A program made the position numbers and the translations under genes. Below are positions 9,137 to 19,088 of a DNA stretch of 64,000 nucleotides, piece after piece. Source of the stretch: JAKZVK01 sp965248255 (GTDB taxonomy: Bacteria; Acidobacteriota; Terriglobia; Bryobacterales; UBA6623); assembly GCA_965248255.1 (NCBI GenBank), contig CBDFIW010000003.1, positions 248,001-312,000 on the forward strand, in the 5' to 3' direction. Each line of letters begins with the position of its first letter. The first letter of the stretch is position 1. The notes beneath the pieces were generated by a model. It saw nothing but the letters and a program-made list of their open reading frames with translations. It did not search any database and was not told the DNA's origin.

Positions 9137-12100
9137 ATGACCTTCCACTTCGCAGCGATTCGCTTCACTGCCACCGCTTTCGCGCTATCCGTCCTCGCCA
9201 TCCAACTCTCGGCCGCCGGTGCCAAGGTCGAGTTCAACAGAGACATCCGGCCCATTCTGTCTGACCGGTGCTACACGTGTCACGGCCCGGATGCCAATAA
9301 CCGCAAGACGCCGCTGCGGTTTGATACGGAACAGGGCGCGACCCAAGACCTTGGCGGACGCGTGGCCATCGCCGCGGGCGACCCCGAGAAGAGTACGATC
9401 ATTGAGCGCATCACGAGCGACGATCCCATCCGCCGCATGCCGCCCTCCTATGAGGGACATAGCAAGCTCTCCGAGCGCGAGATTGGGTTGATTCGCCGTT
9501 GGGTCGAGCAGGGAGCCGAGTGGCAGTCGCACTGGTCGTTCGTGACTCCCACGCGTCCGCCGTTGCCCGACGTGAAGGACCAAGCCTGGCCGGTCAACGG
9601 CATCGATCATTTCGTCCTCGCGCGGCTCGAGCGCGACGGGCTCGCCCCTGCCCCCGAGGCCGCCCGCGCCACATTGATCCGGCGGGCGTCACTCGACCTG
9701 ACCGGCCTGCCACCGACGGTGGGCGAGATTGACAGTTTCCTCAGTGACTCGTCTCCGAATGCGTACGAGAAAGTCGTGGATCGCCTCCTCCAGTCGCCGC
9801 GCTACGGCGAGCGAATGGCGATCCGTTGGCTCGACGCTGCCCGTTACGCCGATACGAACGGCTACCAGACCGACGCCGAGCGTTACATGTGGCGCTGGCG
9901 CGACTGGGTCATCAACGCCTTCAACGACAACATGGCGTTCGATCAGTTCACGGTCGAACAGATCGCGGGCGACCTGCTGCCGAACCCTACTCTTGACCAA
10001 GTCATCGCCACCGGCTTCAACCGCAACCATCGCGGCAACGGCGAGGGCGGCATCATCGCGGAAGAGTACGCCGTTGAGTACGTGGTGGATCGGGTTGAGA
10101 CGACCTCGACCGTATGGTTGGGCCTCACCATGGGCTGTGCCCGCTGCCACGACCACAAGTACGATCCCCTGACGCAGAAAGAGTTCTACAGGTTCTTTGC
10201 CTATTTCAACAACGTCCCCGAAAACGGCAAGGCGTTCAAGTACGGTAATTCGCCGCCGTTCATTCAGGCCCCGACGCCCGAACAACAGACGGAGCTGAAA
10301 GAACTGGACAAGAAGCTAACTGAGGCGGAAGCCGAGTTTGCTTCCCTGGAGGCCGAGATAGAGAAGACCCAAGCGGTCTGGGAGAAGTCGGCGGCCAAGT
10401 CGCAGTTCCTCGACTGGTCACTGCATGACGGGATGATCGCCCACTACGCCCTAGACGGCAATGTCTTCGGTGAGACACCTGGGTTGGGCCGCGTCCCGAC
10501 CCGGCTGGTGGACGGCCTGCCCGAATTCGTTGAGGGCCAGGTCGGTCAAGCCGCTAGCTTCGATGGGAAGCGCTTTCTCGACGCCGGTGATGTCGCACCC
10601 TTTAGCTTCACCGAGAAATTTACGTTGGCCGCTTGGATCTACCCCACCAGCCCCGACGGGGCCATCATCACGCGAACCAAAGCATCGACGACCGAGATCA
10701 AGGGGTACGGCCTGTATTTGAAGGACGGTAAGATCCAGCTCAACCTGGTGACGCGTTGGCTCGACGACGCGACCCGGGTCGAGACAGCCGGCGAACTAAA
10801 GCCGAACCGCTGGTACCACGTGACCGCGACCAACGACGGTTCGCGGCTGGCCCAAGGCATGGCGATCTACGTCAATGGAGAGCCGTGGAAGTTGACCCAC
10901 GTCCTCGACGAGTTGAACCAGCCCTTCGGCGTGAAGGCGCCGCTGCGCATTGGGTCGGCGGCGGGGTCAGGACCGCGGTTCCAAGGCCACATTGACGATG
11001 TCCGTGTTTACGATCGTGCGCTTACGCCCAGCGAGGTAGCGGTCGTGGCGGCCTCCAAGTCCGTGAGTAAGATCGCGGCGAAGAAGAGCAAGTCTAGAAG
11101 CCAAGCCGAGGCCGACAAGCTGCGGCTTTGCTTTTTGGACCAGTACGCTCCTGAGAACATTCGCGAAGCTTGGCTGAAGTCAACGGACGCGCGCAAGAAA
11201 CACGAGCGATTCGTCGACCGCCTCCCGACCGTGATGGTGATGAAGGAAAGGGAGGCGCGCCGGCAGACTCACGTGCTCGTCCGAGGCGCCTACGACAAAC
11301 CCGGCGAGAAGGTCTCGCCCGGGGTGCCCGCGATTCTCCCGCCCGTCAAGGACGACCACGCTGACGATCGGCTGGGATTCGCTCGTTGGCTCGTGAGCCG
11401 CGACAATCCTCTCACTGCGCGCGTGACGGTCAACCGCTTCTGGCAGATGTATTTCGGCACAGGGCTGGTAAGAACAGTGGAAGACTTCGGCTCCCAAGGC
11501 GAATGGCCGACGCATCTGTCGCTGCTCGACTGGCTCGCGGTCGAGTTTGTCGAGTCGGGCTGGGACGTCAAGGCAATCCAGAAGAAGATCGTGACGAGCG
11601 CCGCGTATCGCCAGTCGTCCAAAGTCCGGCCGGAACTGCTACAGCGAGACCCCAACAACCGGTTGCTCGCACGAGGCCCGCGGCTGCGACTGCCGGCCGA
11701 AGTCGTGCGCGACCAGGCATTGGCGATCGCCGGCTTGCTAGTGGACAAGATCGGTGGACCGTCCGTGAAACCCTATCAGCCAGCCGGGCTTTGGACCGAG
11801 CTTGCGGACAAGGAGTATAAGCAAGACCACGGCGACAACCTCTACCGCCGCAGCTTGTACACCTTCTGGAAACGCACCGTGCCGCCGCCCTCGATGCTCA
11901 ACTTCGACTCGGCAGGCCGCGAGGCTTGCACGGTACGGGAATCTCGAACTAATACGCCACTGCAGGCGCTGAACTTGATGAATGACGTGACCTTCGTCGA
12001 GGCGTCACGGCTGTTGGCCGAGCGCATGATGACGGAAGGCGGGCGAACGGCACGCGAGCGTGTCGGATATGGGTATAAGCTGGCCACCGCGCGTGAACTA

Positions 12101-12301
12101 CGCGACGGGCAACGCGAGGTCCTGCTGGGCAGCTTGAACCACTATCGGGATAACTTCGCGACAGACCGCAAGTCGGCCCTGGCCCTCGTAAAACAGGGCG
12201 AGCGTCCGCGAAACGAAGTGCTTGACGTTGCCGAGCTGGCATCGTATACGACCGTCGCAAGCTTGATTCTTAATTTGGACGAGACGATCACTAAAGAGTA
12301 G
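9137..12301 (+). CDS. PSCyt1/DUF1549/LamG/DUF1553 secreted cytochrome-like protein
   Basis: ATG 9137 gives a clean signal peptide (ending LSAAGA). The mature protein begins with a cytochrome-c-like PSCyt1 domain (VEFNRDIRPILSDRCYTCHGPD; one CxxCH), followed by a DUF1549 domain with a second CxxCH (CARCHDHKYDPLTQKEFYRFFAYFNN), a coiled coil, a LamG-type domain (residues about 450-640, DDVRVYDRALTPSEV) and a C-terminal DUF1553 domain (NPLTARVTVNRFWQMYFGTGLV; SMLNFDSAGREACTVRE). About 1054 residues, normal for the family. Such proteins are paired with DUF1501 proteins and are thought, without direct proof, to act in periplasmic breakdown of complex substrates. The DUF1501 gene follows 58 bases downstream. 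The frame is intact. Confidence 0.9.
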   Translation: MTFHFAAIRFTATAFALSVLAIQLSAAGAKVEFNRDIRPILSDRCYTCHGPDANNRKTPLRFDTEQGATQDLGGRVAIAAGDPEKSTIIERITSDDPIRRMPPSYEGHSKLSEREIGLIRRWVEQGAEWQSHWSFVTPTRPPLPDVKDQAWPVNGIDHFVLARLERDGLAPAPEAARATLIRRASLDLTGLPPTVGEIDSFLSDSSPNAYEKVVDRLLQSPRYGERMAIRWLDAARYADTNGYQTDAERYMWRWRDWVINAFNDNMAFDQFTVEQIAGDLLPNPTLDQVIATGFNRNHRGNGEGGIIAEEYAVEYVVDRVETTSTVWLGLTMGCARCHDHKYDPLTQKEFYRFFAYFNNVPENGKAFKYGNSPPFIQAPTPEQQTELKELDKKLTEAEAEFASLEAEIEKTQAVWEKSAAKSQFLDWSLHDGMIAHYALDGNVFGETPGLGRVPTRLVDGLPEFVEGQVGQAASFDGKRFLDAGDVAPFSFTEKFTLAAWIYPTSPDGAIITRTKASTTEIKGYGLYLKDGKIQLNLVTRWLDDATRVETAGELKPNRWYHVTATNDGSRLAQGMAIYVNGEPWKLTHVLDELNQPFGVKAPLRIGSAAGSGPRFQGHIDDVRVYDRALTPSEVAVVAASKSVSKIAAKKSKSRSQAEADKLRLCFLDQYAPENIREAWLKSTDARKKHERFVDRLPTVMVMKEREARRQTHVLVRGAYDKPGEKVSPGVPAILPPVKDDHADDRLGFARWLVSRDNPLTARVTVNRFWQMYFGTGLVRTVEDFGSQGEWPTHLSLLDWLAVEFVESGWDVKAIQKKIVTSAAYRQSSKVRPELLQRDPNNRLLARGPRLRLPAEVVRDQALAIAGLLVDKIGGPSVKPYQPAGLWTELADKEYKQDHGDNLYRRSLYTFWKRTVPPPSMLNFDSAGREACTVRESRTNTPLQALNLMNDVTFVEASRLLAERMMTEGGRTARERVGYGYKLATARELRDGQREVLLGSLNHYRDNFATDRKSALALVKQGERPRNEVLDVAELASYTTVASLILNLDETITKE

Positions 12302-12359
12302 TTGCGGGCGCCGACTCGGGCCCTGACGGCCCAACGATTCCTCCTACAGGAGATGTTCT

Positions 12360-13844
12360 ATGGCTGAGGCAAAGGATCCTCGAATCGAAAACAAACTCCT
12401 CCTCACCCGCCGGCACTTCTTCGGCAAAACGAGCGTAGGCGTCGGCGGTGCCGCTCTAGCGAGCCTACTGAACCAAGACCTGTTCGGTGGGGCCGCGAAC
12501 GTGCCCACAGCGGATGCCGCGGCCCGTGGCGGGCTTCCCGGTCTGCCTCATTTCGCCCCCAAGGCCAAGCGCGTCATCTATCTGTTCCAGTCCGGCGCGC
12601 CGTCACAGATCGACTTATACGACCACAAACCGAAATTGCGGGATGTTCGCGCTACCGAGTTGCCCGACTCGATTCGCAAAGGCCAACGCCTGACCGGCAT
12701 GACGGCAACGCAGACCAGCTTTCCCGTCGCGCCGTCCATCTTCAAGTTCGAGCAGCGTGGCCAGTCCGGCGCGTGGATCAGCGACTTGCTGCCGCATACC
12801 GCCAAGCTGGCGGACGATCTAACCTTCATCAAGACACTCCATACCGAGGCGATCAACCACGATCCGGCCGTCACGTTCTTCCAGACCGGCTTTCAACTTG
12901 CCGGACGACCCAGCATCGGCTCGTGGCTGTCGTATGGCCTGGGAACGCTCAACAAAGACCTTCCGTCGTTCGTCGTGATGGTGTCGAGCGGCGCGGACCG
13001 TACCGGCCAGCCGCTGTACGATCGCCTCTGGGGAAGCGGCTTTCTTCCGACGCGCTATCAGGGTGTGAAGTTCCGCTCGGTCGGCGATCCGGTGCTGTAC
13101 TTGTCGAACCCGCCCGGGATCAATCAGGGAGCGCGCCGGCGGTACCTTGACGATCTGGCGAAGATGAACGAATTGAAGCTCGACGAGTTCGGCGACCCCG
13201 AGATCGCGACGCGGATTTCGCAGTACGAGATGGCCTACCGTATGCAGAGTTCGGTGCCGGAGTTGACCGACCTGTCAAGCGAGCCCGAAAGCACTTTCGA
13301 GAAGTACGGGCCCGATTCACGAAAGCGTGGCACCTATTCCGCCAACTGTCTTCTCGCGCGGCGGCTGGCCGAGCGTGGTGTACAGTTTATCCAGCTCTTT
13401 CACCGCGGCTGGGACCAGCACACCGAACTGCCCAAGGGCATCCGTGCGCAGGCGAAAGACACCGACCAAGGCACCGCCGCGCTGATCCAAGACCTCAAGG
13501 AACGGGGCATGCTTGATGAAACGCTGATCGTCTGGGGTGGCGAGTTCGGACGCACAGTGTATAGCCAGGGTCGCCTTACCGAGGACGACTACGGCCGCGA
13601 CCACCATCCGCGCTGCTTCACCATTTTCATGGCCGGCGGTGGCATCAAGCCCGGTATGACCTACGGCGAGACAGACGACTACAGCTACAACATCGTGAAA
13701 GACCCCGTGCACGTCCACGACCTGCAGGCCACGATGCTGCACCTGCTGGGAGTCGACCACACCAAGCTCACCTTCAAGTACCAAGGCCGCCACTTCCGCC
13801 TGACAGACGTGCATGGCAAGCTGGTGGAGAAGATTCTGGCGTAA
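12360..13844 (+). CDS. DUF1501 family protein with Tat signal
   Basis: The start is well placed: AGGAG sits 8-10 bases before ATG 12360. The N-terminus has a Tat motif (LTRRHFFGKTSVGVGGAALASLL), so the 494-residue product is probably exported folded. The body follows DUF1501: GAPSQIDLYDHKPKL, the SFPVAPSIFKFEQRGQSG stretch, WGGEFGRT, GRDHHPRCFTIFMAGGGIKPG and a final GRHFRLTDVHGKLVEKIL. The fold is related to alkaline phosphatase/sulfatase. It forms a two-gene unit with the DUF1553 gene just upstream and is a full-length paralogue of the partial gene at 2-811. Substrate unknown. Confidence 0.92.
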   Translation: MAEAKDPRIENKLLLTRRHFFGKTSVGVGGAALASLLNQDLFGGAANVPTADAAARGGLPGLPHFAPKAKRVIYLFQSGAPSQIDLYDHKPKLRDVRATELPDSIRKGQRLTGMTATQTSFPVAPSIFKFEQRGQSGAWISDLLPHTAKLADDLTFIKTLHTEAINHDPAVTFFQTGFQLAGRPSIGSWLSYGLGTLNKDLPSFVVMVSSGADRTGQPLYDRLWGSGFLPTRYQGVKFRSVGDPVLYLSNPPGINQGARRRYLDDLAKMNELKLDEFGDPEIATRISQYEMAYRMQSSVPELTDLSSEPESTFEKYGPDSRKRGTYSANCLLARRLAERGVQFIQLFHRGWDQHTELPKGIRAQAKDTDQGTAALIQDLKERGMLDETLIVWGGEFGRTVYSQGRLTEDDYGRDHHPRCFTIFMAGGGIKPGMTYGETDDYSYNIVKDPVHVHDLQATMLHLLGVDHTKLTFKYQGRHFRLTDVHGKLVEKILA

Positions 13845-13943
13845 GGAGTAACAAGCGCGTAGGACAAGAGCCTACCAAACCGCCTGTTGATGGTGACCGC
13901 GGATCTGCTGGTCCTTCGTACCCAAGGAATTCGGGGTCAAACG

Positions 13944-15296
13944 ATGCGAAGACCCGATCAGGGCCCAACGCAATGCAGCAGCCTCCCCCTTAACCCCACC
14001 ACCCAGAAGGTCCATGTTGTCCGCGCGCGCGGGAGTTTCATCGGCTCATTCGCGCTCGCCATGGGCGTGCTAACAAGCACGTATCCTGTAACCGCTTCGG
14101 CCCAGCAGACTGCCGCCCTGCGCGACGTCGTCGTCGTCGGGAACAACTGGGAGGGCACCGCCGATGTCTTTGACCCGCATACCTTCGAGCGAATCAAGCG
14201 CATCAATATCGTGCCGGATCGCGAGGAACGGCTGAAAGAAATTAACTCCAGCCTGGTGCGGCGGTTGGAGGCCCGCTTTATCCGCAACCAGATCGGCGAG
14301 GGGAACGACCAGTTGGTGGATGACATGTTCACGTCGCATGACGGCCGCTTCCTCTACGTGTCCCGCCCGAGCTTCGCGGACGTCGTGGCCATTGACGTGA
14401 ACACGGAGCAAATCGTCTGGCGGACGCCGATCGAGGGTGCACGCGCGGACCACGCGGCCATTTCTCCGGACGGCAAGACCTTCCTAGTTTCGGCCTCGAG
14501 CGCGCGCAAGGTCCAGGCCATCGACACCGCCACGGGCCGCATCGTTGGCGAGTTCGAGTCCGGCGACGCGCCGCACGAGAACAATTACTCGAAGGACGGC
14601 AAGCGGATCTACCATGCCAGCATCGGCAGAGTGTACATATCGACGACCGCATCGTGGCTCGACTGGCTCAAGGGCGACCGCTGGTTCCAGATCGTAGACG
14701 CAGAGACGATGAAGGTCTTAAAGCGCATAGACATGGGTGAGAAACTGGAAGAGTTTGGCATGCCCTGGATTGACAAAGCGGTGAGGCCGATGGCGGTAGC
14801 GCCCGACGAGCGCTTCGTGTATCTTCAGGTGTCCTTCTTCCACGGCTTCTTCGAGTATGACCTGCAGCTCGACAAGATCACGCGGCAGAAGGATTTGCCG
14901 GTTCCCGAAGAGGTCCAGAAGCTGAGCCACGAGGACTATCAGCTCAACTCCGCCCATCATGGGCTGGCGATCAACCCCGAGGGCACCAAGCTGTGTGTTG
15001 CGGGCACGATGTCCGGCTACGCGGCGATCGTGAACCGCGCGACCTTCAAGCACACGATCATCCCCTTGGGCTCCGAGCCGTTAGACGCCAAGCCCTACTG
15101 GTCCACGGAAAGCGCCGACGGCCGCCACTGCTACGTGTCGATCAGCGGGCAGGACCGGGTGGCGGTGATCTCCTTTGAGGAGGAGAAAGAGATCGCAAGT
15201 GTTCCGGTCGGCGATCACCCACAGCGCGTGCGCACCGGCAAGATGCTGCTGACCGAAACGCCGGCCGGCGCCACCGAAGAAGCGGCACCTGAGTAA
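13944..15296 (+). CDS. YncE/YVTN-type beta-propeller secreted protein
   Basis: The product has a hydrophobic segment ending in TASAQQ that fits an export signal, then repeated YVTN-style blades: TSHDGRFLYVSRPSFADVVAIDV, ISPDGKTFLVSASSARKVQAID, YSKDGKRIYHASIG and SADGRHCYVSISGQDRVAVIS. The family forms seven-bladed propellers in the periplasm or on the surface. Some bind DNA or cell wall, and most have no known function. The start is uncertain: ATG 13944 with an upstream AAGGA is preferred, but an earlier in-frame start at 13887 is possible. It lies 100 bases after the DUF1501 gene on the same strand. Confidence 0.75.
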   Translation: MRRPDQGPTQCSSLPLNPTTQKVHVVRARGSFIGSFALAMGVLTSTYPVTASAQQTAALRDVVVVGNNWEGTADVFDPHTFERIKRINIVPDREERLKEINSSLVRRLEARFIRNQIGEGNDQLVDDMFTSHDGRFLYVSRPSFADVVAIDVNTEQIVWRTPIEGARADHAAISPDGKTFLVSASSARKVQAIDTATGRIVGEFESGDAPHENNYSKDGKRIYHASIGRVYISTTASWLDWLKGDRWFQIVDAETMKVLKRIDMGEKLEEFGMPWIDKAVRPMAVAPDERFVYLQVSFFHGFFEYDLQLDKITRQKDLPVPEEVQKLSHEDYQLNSAHHGLAINPEGTKLCVAGTMSGYAAIVNRATFKHTIIPLGSEPLDAKPYWSTESADGRHCYVSISGQDRVAVISFEEEKEIASVPVGDHPQRVRTGKMLLTETPAGATEEAAPE

Positions 15297-15339
15297 GTCG
15301 AGTAAACGCTTTTCGCCCTTTGTCCAGTCCCGGCGCCTG

Positions 15340-16125
15340 ATGCGAAGTTCCCTCCTCATCGCGTCACTCTTGCTGTTGGTCGCTCCTTGCCGACCCGTGC
15401 CGGCACAGGCGGAACTCGATATTCGAATCATCTACGACAACACATCCGCCCGCGAGGACGTGGAGGCCCACTGGGGCTTTGCCTCCGTCGTGACCTTTCG
15501 AGGCCGCCGGGCGTTGTTTGATTCCGGAACGAAACCGGACCTCTTCTTGAGGAATCTCAAGATCATGGGGGTCGAGCCGGGTTCGATCGAGAGCGCCATG
15601 ATCTCTCACCAGCACCCGGACCATCGTAACGGCATCTACAAGCTCTTTCCGCTGAACCGAAGCATGCAGGTCCACTTCCTCGATGTGTTTTATGAGAAGG
15701 CCTACGGAGAAGCGTTGGCGGTCGGCATGAACCCTCACCGCGAAACGGGCGAGTACGAACTGATCCCCGGAGCTTATTCCACGGGGATGATTCCAGGCGA
15801 TCCGCCCGAGCAGTCATTGGCGATCGAGACCTCGAAGGGCCTCGTGCTGCTGGTGGGCTGCAGCCACCCAGGTATCACCAAGATCGTGGCAACGGTTCAG
15901 CGCCAGCGGCGTGTGGACTCGATCCGTCTCCTGCTCGGGGGGCTGCACATGTTTCAGCAGTCGGCCGAGGAGATCCGCCCACAGATCGAGCGCCTCAAGC
16001 AGTTGAACATCGAACGAGTCATGCCGGCCCACTGTAGCGGTGACCTGGCCAAGCAGATGTTTCGGGAGGCGTACGGAGAGAACTTCGAGCCCTTAGGGGC
16101 AGGGAAGGTGTTGCGGCTCGACTAA
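15340..16125 (+). CDS. Secreted MBL-fold metallo-hydrolase
   Basis: A signal peptide (SLLIASLLLLVAPCRPVPAQA) precedes a metallo-beta-lactamase-fold domain. The metal motif is SHQHPDH (HxHxDH), with further conserved features DSGTKPD before it, LVGCSHPGI in the middle and PAHCSGD near the C-terminus. The layout of about 260 residues resembles the beta-RFAP-synthase-like branch of the MBL family (PMIDs not consulted; family placement by motif only). The substrate cannot be told. Its stop overlaps the start of the PAP2 gene (TAATG at 16123-16127), so the two are co-transcribed. Confidence 0.85.
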   Translation: MRSSLLIASLLLLVAPCRPVPAQAELDIRIIYDNTSAREDVEAHWGFASVVTFRGRRALFDSGTKPDLFLRNLKIMGVEPGSIESAMISHQHPDHRNGIYKLFPLNRSMQVHFLDVFYEKAYGEALAVGMNPHRETGEYELIPGAYSTGMIPGDPPEQSLAIETSKGLVLLVGCSHPGITKIVATVQRQRRVDSIRLLLGGLHMFQQSAEEIRPQIERLKQLNIERVMPAHCSGDLAKQMFREAYGENFEPLGAGKVLRLD

Positions 16126-17030
16126 TGTCGACGGTCGCCCAACCATTGATCGAAAACCCTGCCCGCCCGCGGCTGCTTCGGAACACCGAGATACTGCTGC
16201 TCGCGTACTTCGCCTACACGGCGGTGCTGTCCCAGTTTCTCGATATTCCGTCGCAGATCGCGGTTGAAACCGTCATTGTCAACCTGACCGTCTTCACCAC
16301 GTACTTCTTACTGGCACATTGGGACCGCACCGTGCCCAGTGTCTTGTCAACGACCGTGCGCGATTGGCTGCCGCTTGCCACGATGATGCTGGCCTACCAG
16401 CAGATGGGTTGGTTCGCGCCGGCAGAGCACACCTACGAACTCGAGCGGGGGTGGGTTATCTGGGACCGGATACTGCTGAGCGATTGGGGCCTGCGGGAAG
16501 CGACGGAGCTGCTGGGGCCGGTGCTGCCATCGGCGGTCGAGCTTTCTTACACGTTGGTCTACGCGATAGGCCCATTCGGCCTCGCCATGTTGTACCTGCT
16601 GGGGCAGCGCAAGCAGGCCGACCGCTTCCTGTTCGTACTCGTACTAGGTACGATCCTCTCCTATGCGCTGTTCCCGTTCTTCCCCTCTGAACCGCCGCGG
16701 CGCGTGTTTCCTGATGAGCTCTTCCCGAACATCGATACGGTGTTCCGGCAGTTGAACTGGTGGATACTGAGCGGCGGAGGCATCTCCACGAGTGTCTTCC
16801 CTAGTGGGCATGTCTCCTCGGCGTTCGCCGGCGCCTTCGCGATGCGGATGGTCATGCCTCGGCCGCGTTGGATTTACCGCGGCATGGTTGTACTGGCGTG
16901 TCTGATCTTCTGGGCGACGATCTACGGCCGTTACCACTACGCGGTGGATAGCGCGGCAGGGTTAGGCATAGGCCTGATCGCCTTCGGTGTCGGCCAGTGG
17001 GTGGATCGGAGGTCCGGGCGAACCAGGTAA
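16125..17030 (+). CDS. PAP2-superfamily membrane phosphatase
   Basis: This 301-residue protein has about six membrane segments. Two of the phosphatase motifs are clear: PSGH within VFPSGHVSSAFAGAFA and YGRYHYAVDSAAG near the C-terminus, giving the catalytic histidines and aspartate. PAP2 enzymes dephosphorylate phosphatidate, polyprenyl diphosphates or inositol phospholipids at the membrane; the large form with loop SEPPRRVFPDELFP resembles inositolphosphotransferase-like members of the family. The start overlaps the upstream hydrolase stop by one base (TAATG). Confidence 0.85.
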   Translation: MSTVAQPLIENPARPRLLRNTEILLLAYFAYTAVLSQFLDIPSQIAVETVIVNLTVFTTYFLLAHWDRTVPSVLSTTVRDWLPLATMMLAYQQMGWFAPAEHTYELERGWVIWDRILLSDWGLREATELLGPVLPSAVELSYTLVYAIGPFGLAMLYLLGQRKQADRFLFVLVLGTILSYALFPFFPSEPPRRVFPDELFPNIDTVFRQLNWWILSGGGISTSVFPSGHVSSAFAGAFAMRMVMPRPRWIYRGMVVLACLIFWATIYGRYHYAVDSAAGLGIGLIAFGVGQWVDRRSGRTR

Positions 17031-17046
17031 GCGGACCGCCGGAGTC

Positions 17047-17575
17047 CTACATCTTTCCCGAATCGACAAACTCTTTGCCGAAGCGCGTGAAGGTGATGAA
17101 CTGGTAGCCGTCGCTGACTCCGCGTTCCCATAGTACGCCGACCGTCTTGTCATTGAGGATGCTGATGTCGGAGTAGGCGGCAAATCCGCCATAGGGGACG
17201 TGTTGGCTGCGGAAAGTCTGGCCTTCGTCGTAGCTGACACGGAGGACGAGGTGCTTGCGGCCTGGGCCGGTCGGGCCCGTCCATAGAATGCGATTCCGAT
17301 CGTCACCGGCGGATTCGAGCGTGTAGCGTTCGATCGAGGTGCAGATCGGGGTTGCCTGCTGGCCCGGGATCGGCCTTGACCACGTCTCGCCTCCATCGGA
17401 ACTCATGGCGAGCCAACGGCGGTCGCCGCCTCCTTGCCGCGCGTCCATCATGACCGTACCGTCGGCCAGTTCCACCACCTGATTCTCGTCGGTGAGAGCC
17501 AAAACCAGGTCGCCGCGCTTCCACGTGGCGCCATGATCGTCGCTAGCAAAGGGCTTGGCCGGGGAAACCGGGCTG
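17047..17575 (-). pseudogene. BNR/sialidase-like protein, 3' fragment
   Basis: Only the C-terminal 175 residues are present. They contain BNR/Asp-box signatures: SDDHGATWKRGD, SSDGGETWSRPIPG, SYDEGQTFRSQH, plus NQVVELADGTVMMDARQGGG, typical of exo-alpha-sialidase-family six-bladed propellers. The N-terminal half with the signal peptide and first catalytic arginine is missing: at about 17575 the sequence switches to another, oppositely oriented truncated gene. No start codon or ribosome site suits the fragment. Confidence 0.75.
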
Positions 17576-18505
17576 ATGGAGATCGAGTTGAGCGGACCCA
17601 CCGTGATCGAGCGGAGTGATCCCGACTCAAGGGGCACCATCCAGACCGAGATGGTATCACTGTCGCTTACCGGCTCGGGCGGGACGAGAATCCGGCTAGA
17701 TCCCACGCAGCGGTCGTTGGGCCAAATCCAAGCAAACCCTGAAAACCCGTTCCAAGGCGACAGCTTCTTCGACATATTCGTCGAAATCGACATCCCCCAA
17801 CTGGGCGTGCTCCGGCTGATCGATGCCGAGGGCCAACCAACGCCGGTACGGATGAGTTCGTCGATCGGCCATATCCCACCCATCGGATCCGTGTATTTTG
17901 GGGAGCAGCAGGTTAGCCTCGCTTTTGTCACTGATCGTATTCCCGTGGCCACGCTGATCCACGTCCAGCATGACGTGGGCCGCCCTCCGAAGCCTGAAAC
18001 CCGCGGGGAAGTAAGCCGCGTCTTCTCGTGCTTCTGCGAGTGCAAGCCGTCAGGCCTTCAGGGCTTCTGGCAGGAGATCACCACGCTGATGCTCGTGAAC
18101 CAAAGCGCGACCTTCCCCATCACCGCCGACGTCCTGTACTTGAACGGCAACGAGCGACCGATCGCCAGCACCACGCTGGAGCTCAGCCCGTTGGACCTGG
18201 ATGAGATTAATGTCTGCTCGACGTTGGAAAACGGCGTTGGGTCGTTCGGCGTACCACAAGCCGGGGTGATCGAGGTGGTTCTCTCTCCCGCCGGGGGAGT
18301 CTATGGCTGGGTGAAGAACTTGACAGGCCGATTCAATCGTCTGCAGCCGGAGCCGTACCTGGGCTTTATCTGGGGGGTCGGCAAGACACAGTGTCGATTG
18401 GTCGGACCCAATGTTGTAACGCCGGACCAGCTCCGTCCCATCCTCAATGATACGCGGAGAGTTGAACCGGTTCTGATCGAAGGAACCGAGGATGACCCGT
18501 TCTAG
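17576..18505 (+). pseudogene. 5'-truncated secreted protein with the GP-ERSDP / DSFFDxFVEI domain
   Basis: The frame begins inside a domain (LSGPTVIERSDPDSRGTIQTE ... FQGDSFFDIFVEIDIPQLG) that also occurs twice in the IS-split gene at 18741-22506, so its signal peptide and first residues have been lost. After that domain come about 140 residues (SATFPITADVLYLNGNERPI ... GWVKNLTGRFNRLQPEPY) resembling secreted adhesin-like beta-sandwich sequence. It ends with a normal stop. The truncation point coincides with the sialidase fragment boundary, so one rearrangement damaged both. The family is not recognised. Confidence 0.6.
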
Positions 18506-18574
18506 GCCCTAGCCGTCTGACTCGATCGACATTCGAACAAATGTGTCAAGTTCTGAGACAGCCTGCGGGCGGGA

Positions 18575-18720
18575 TGTGGCGCAAGGCTCCAGCCTTGCCC
18601 CCGTGGGGTATGGCTGTGCGGTTCTTCGCCAGACAGGGTCGCTCCCGGCCACCAGTGTGCCATCTCGAGGCCCTGAGTCCCGAGGAATCGGGACTCGGCA
18701 AGCCGCAGGCTTGCGCCACA
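18575..18720. repeat. Inverted-end intergenic repeat (family B)
   Basis: TGTGGCGCAAGGCTccAGCCTTGCC at the left end faces GGCAAGCCGCAGGCTTGCGCCACA at the right end. Between them sits GTCCCGAggaaTCGGGAC. Related pieces occur at 3963-4022 and 39836-39953. The element lies between two genes of the same family and does not enter either. Confidence 0.65.
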
Positions 18721-19088
18721 GAGGCAGGCGGAGGTGAACGATGAGAACGCAGCGGAGGAGCGCTTACGGGATGACAGGAAAGAGTCGTACCGCCCAAGTC
18801 TGGACCCGATGCGGGCGAGCGCGGCGATTCGCAATGGCGGCGCTGCTGGCAGCCGGCGTGTCGTTCGCCCAGGTCCCCCCGGCTGGGTTTCCCCCGGCCG
18901 GAATCGATGAGTTTGATTCATCCGCGATCATCGCCCTTGACCTAACGTCCAGCGGCGGACCCGAGACCACCGTCACCATTGTCGGCCCCACTCGGATAGA
19001 CCGCAGCGATCCGTTTGATTCGGGCGATGGGCGCGACGTCATCGAGACGGAGATCCTTTCGCTGGAACTTCGGGGCGAAAGCGCCCTA

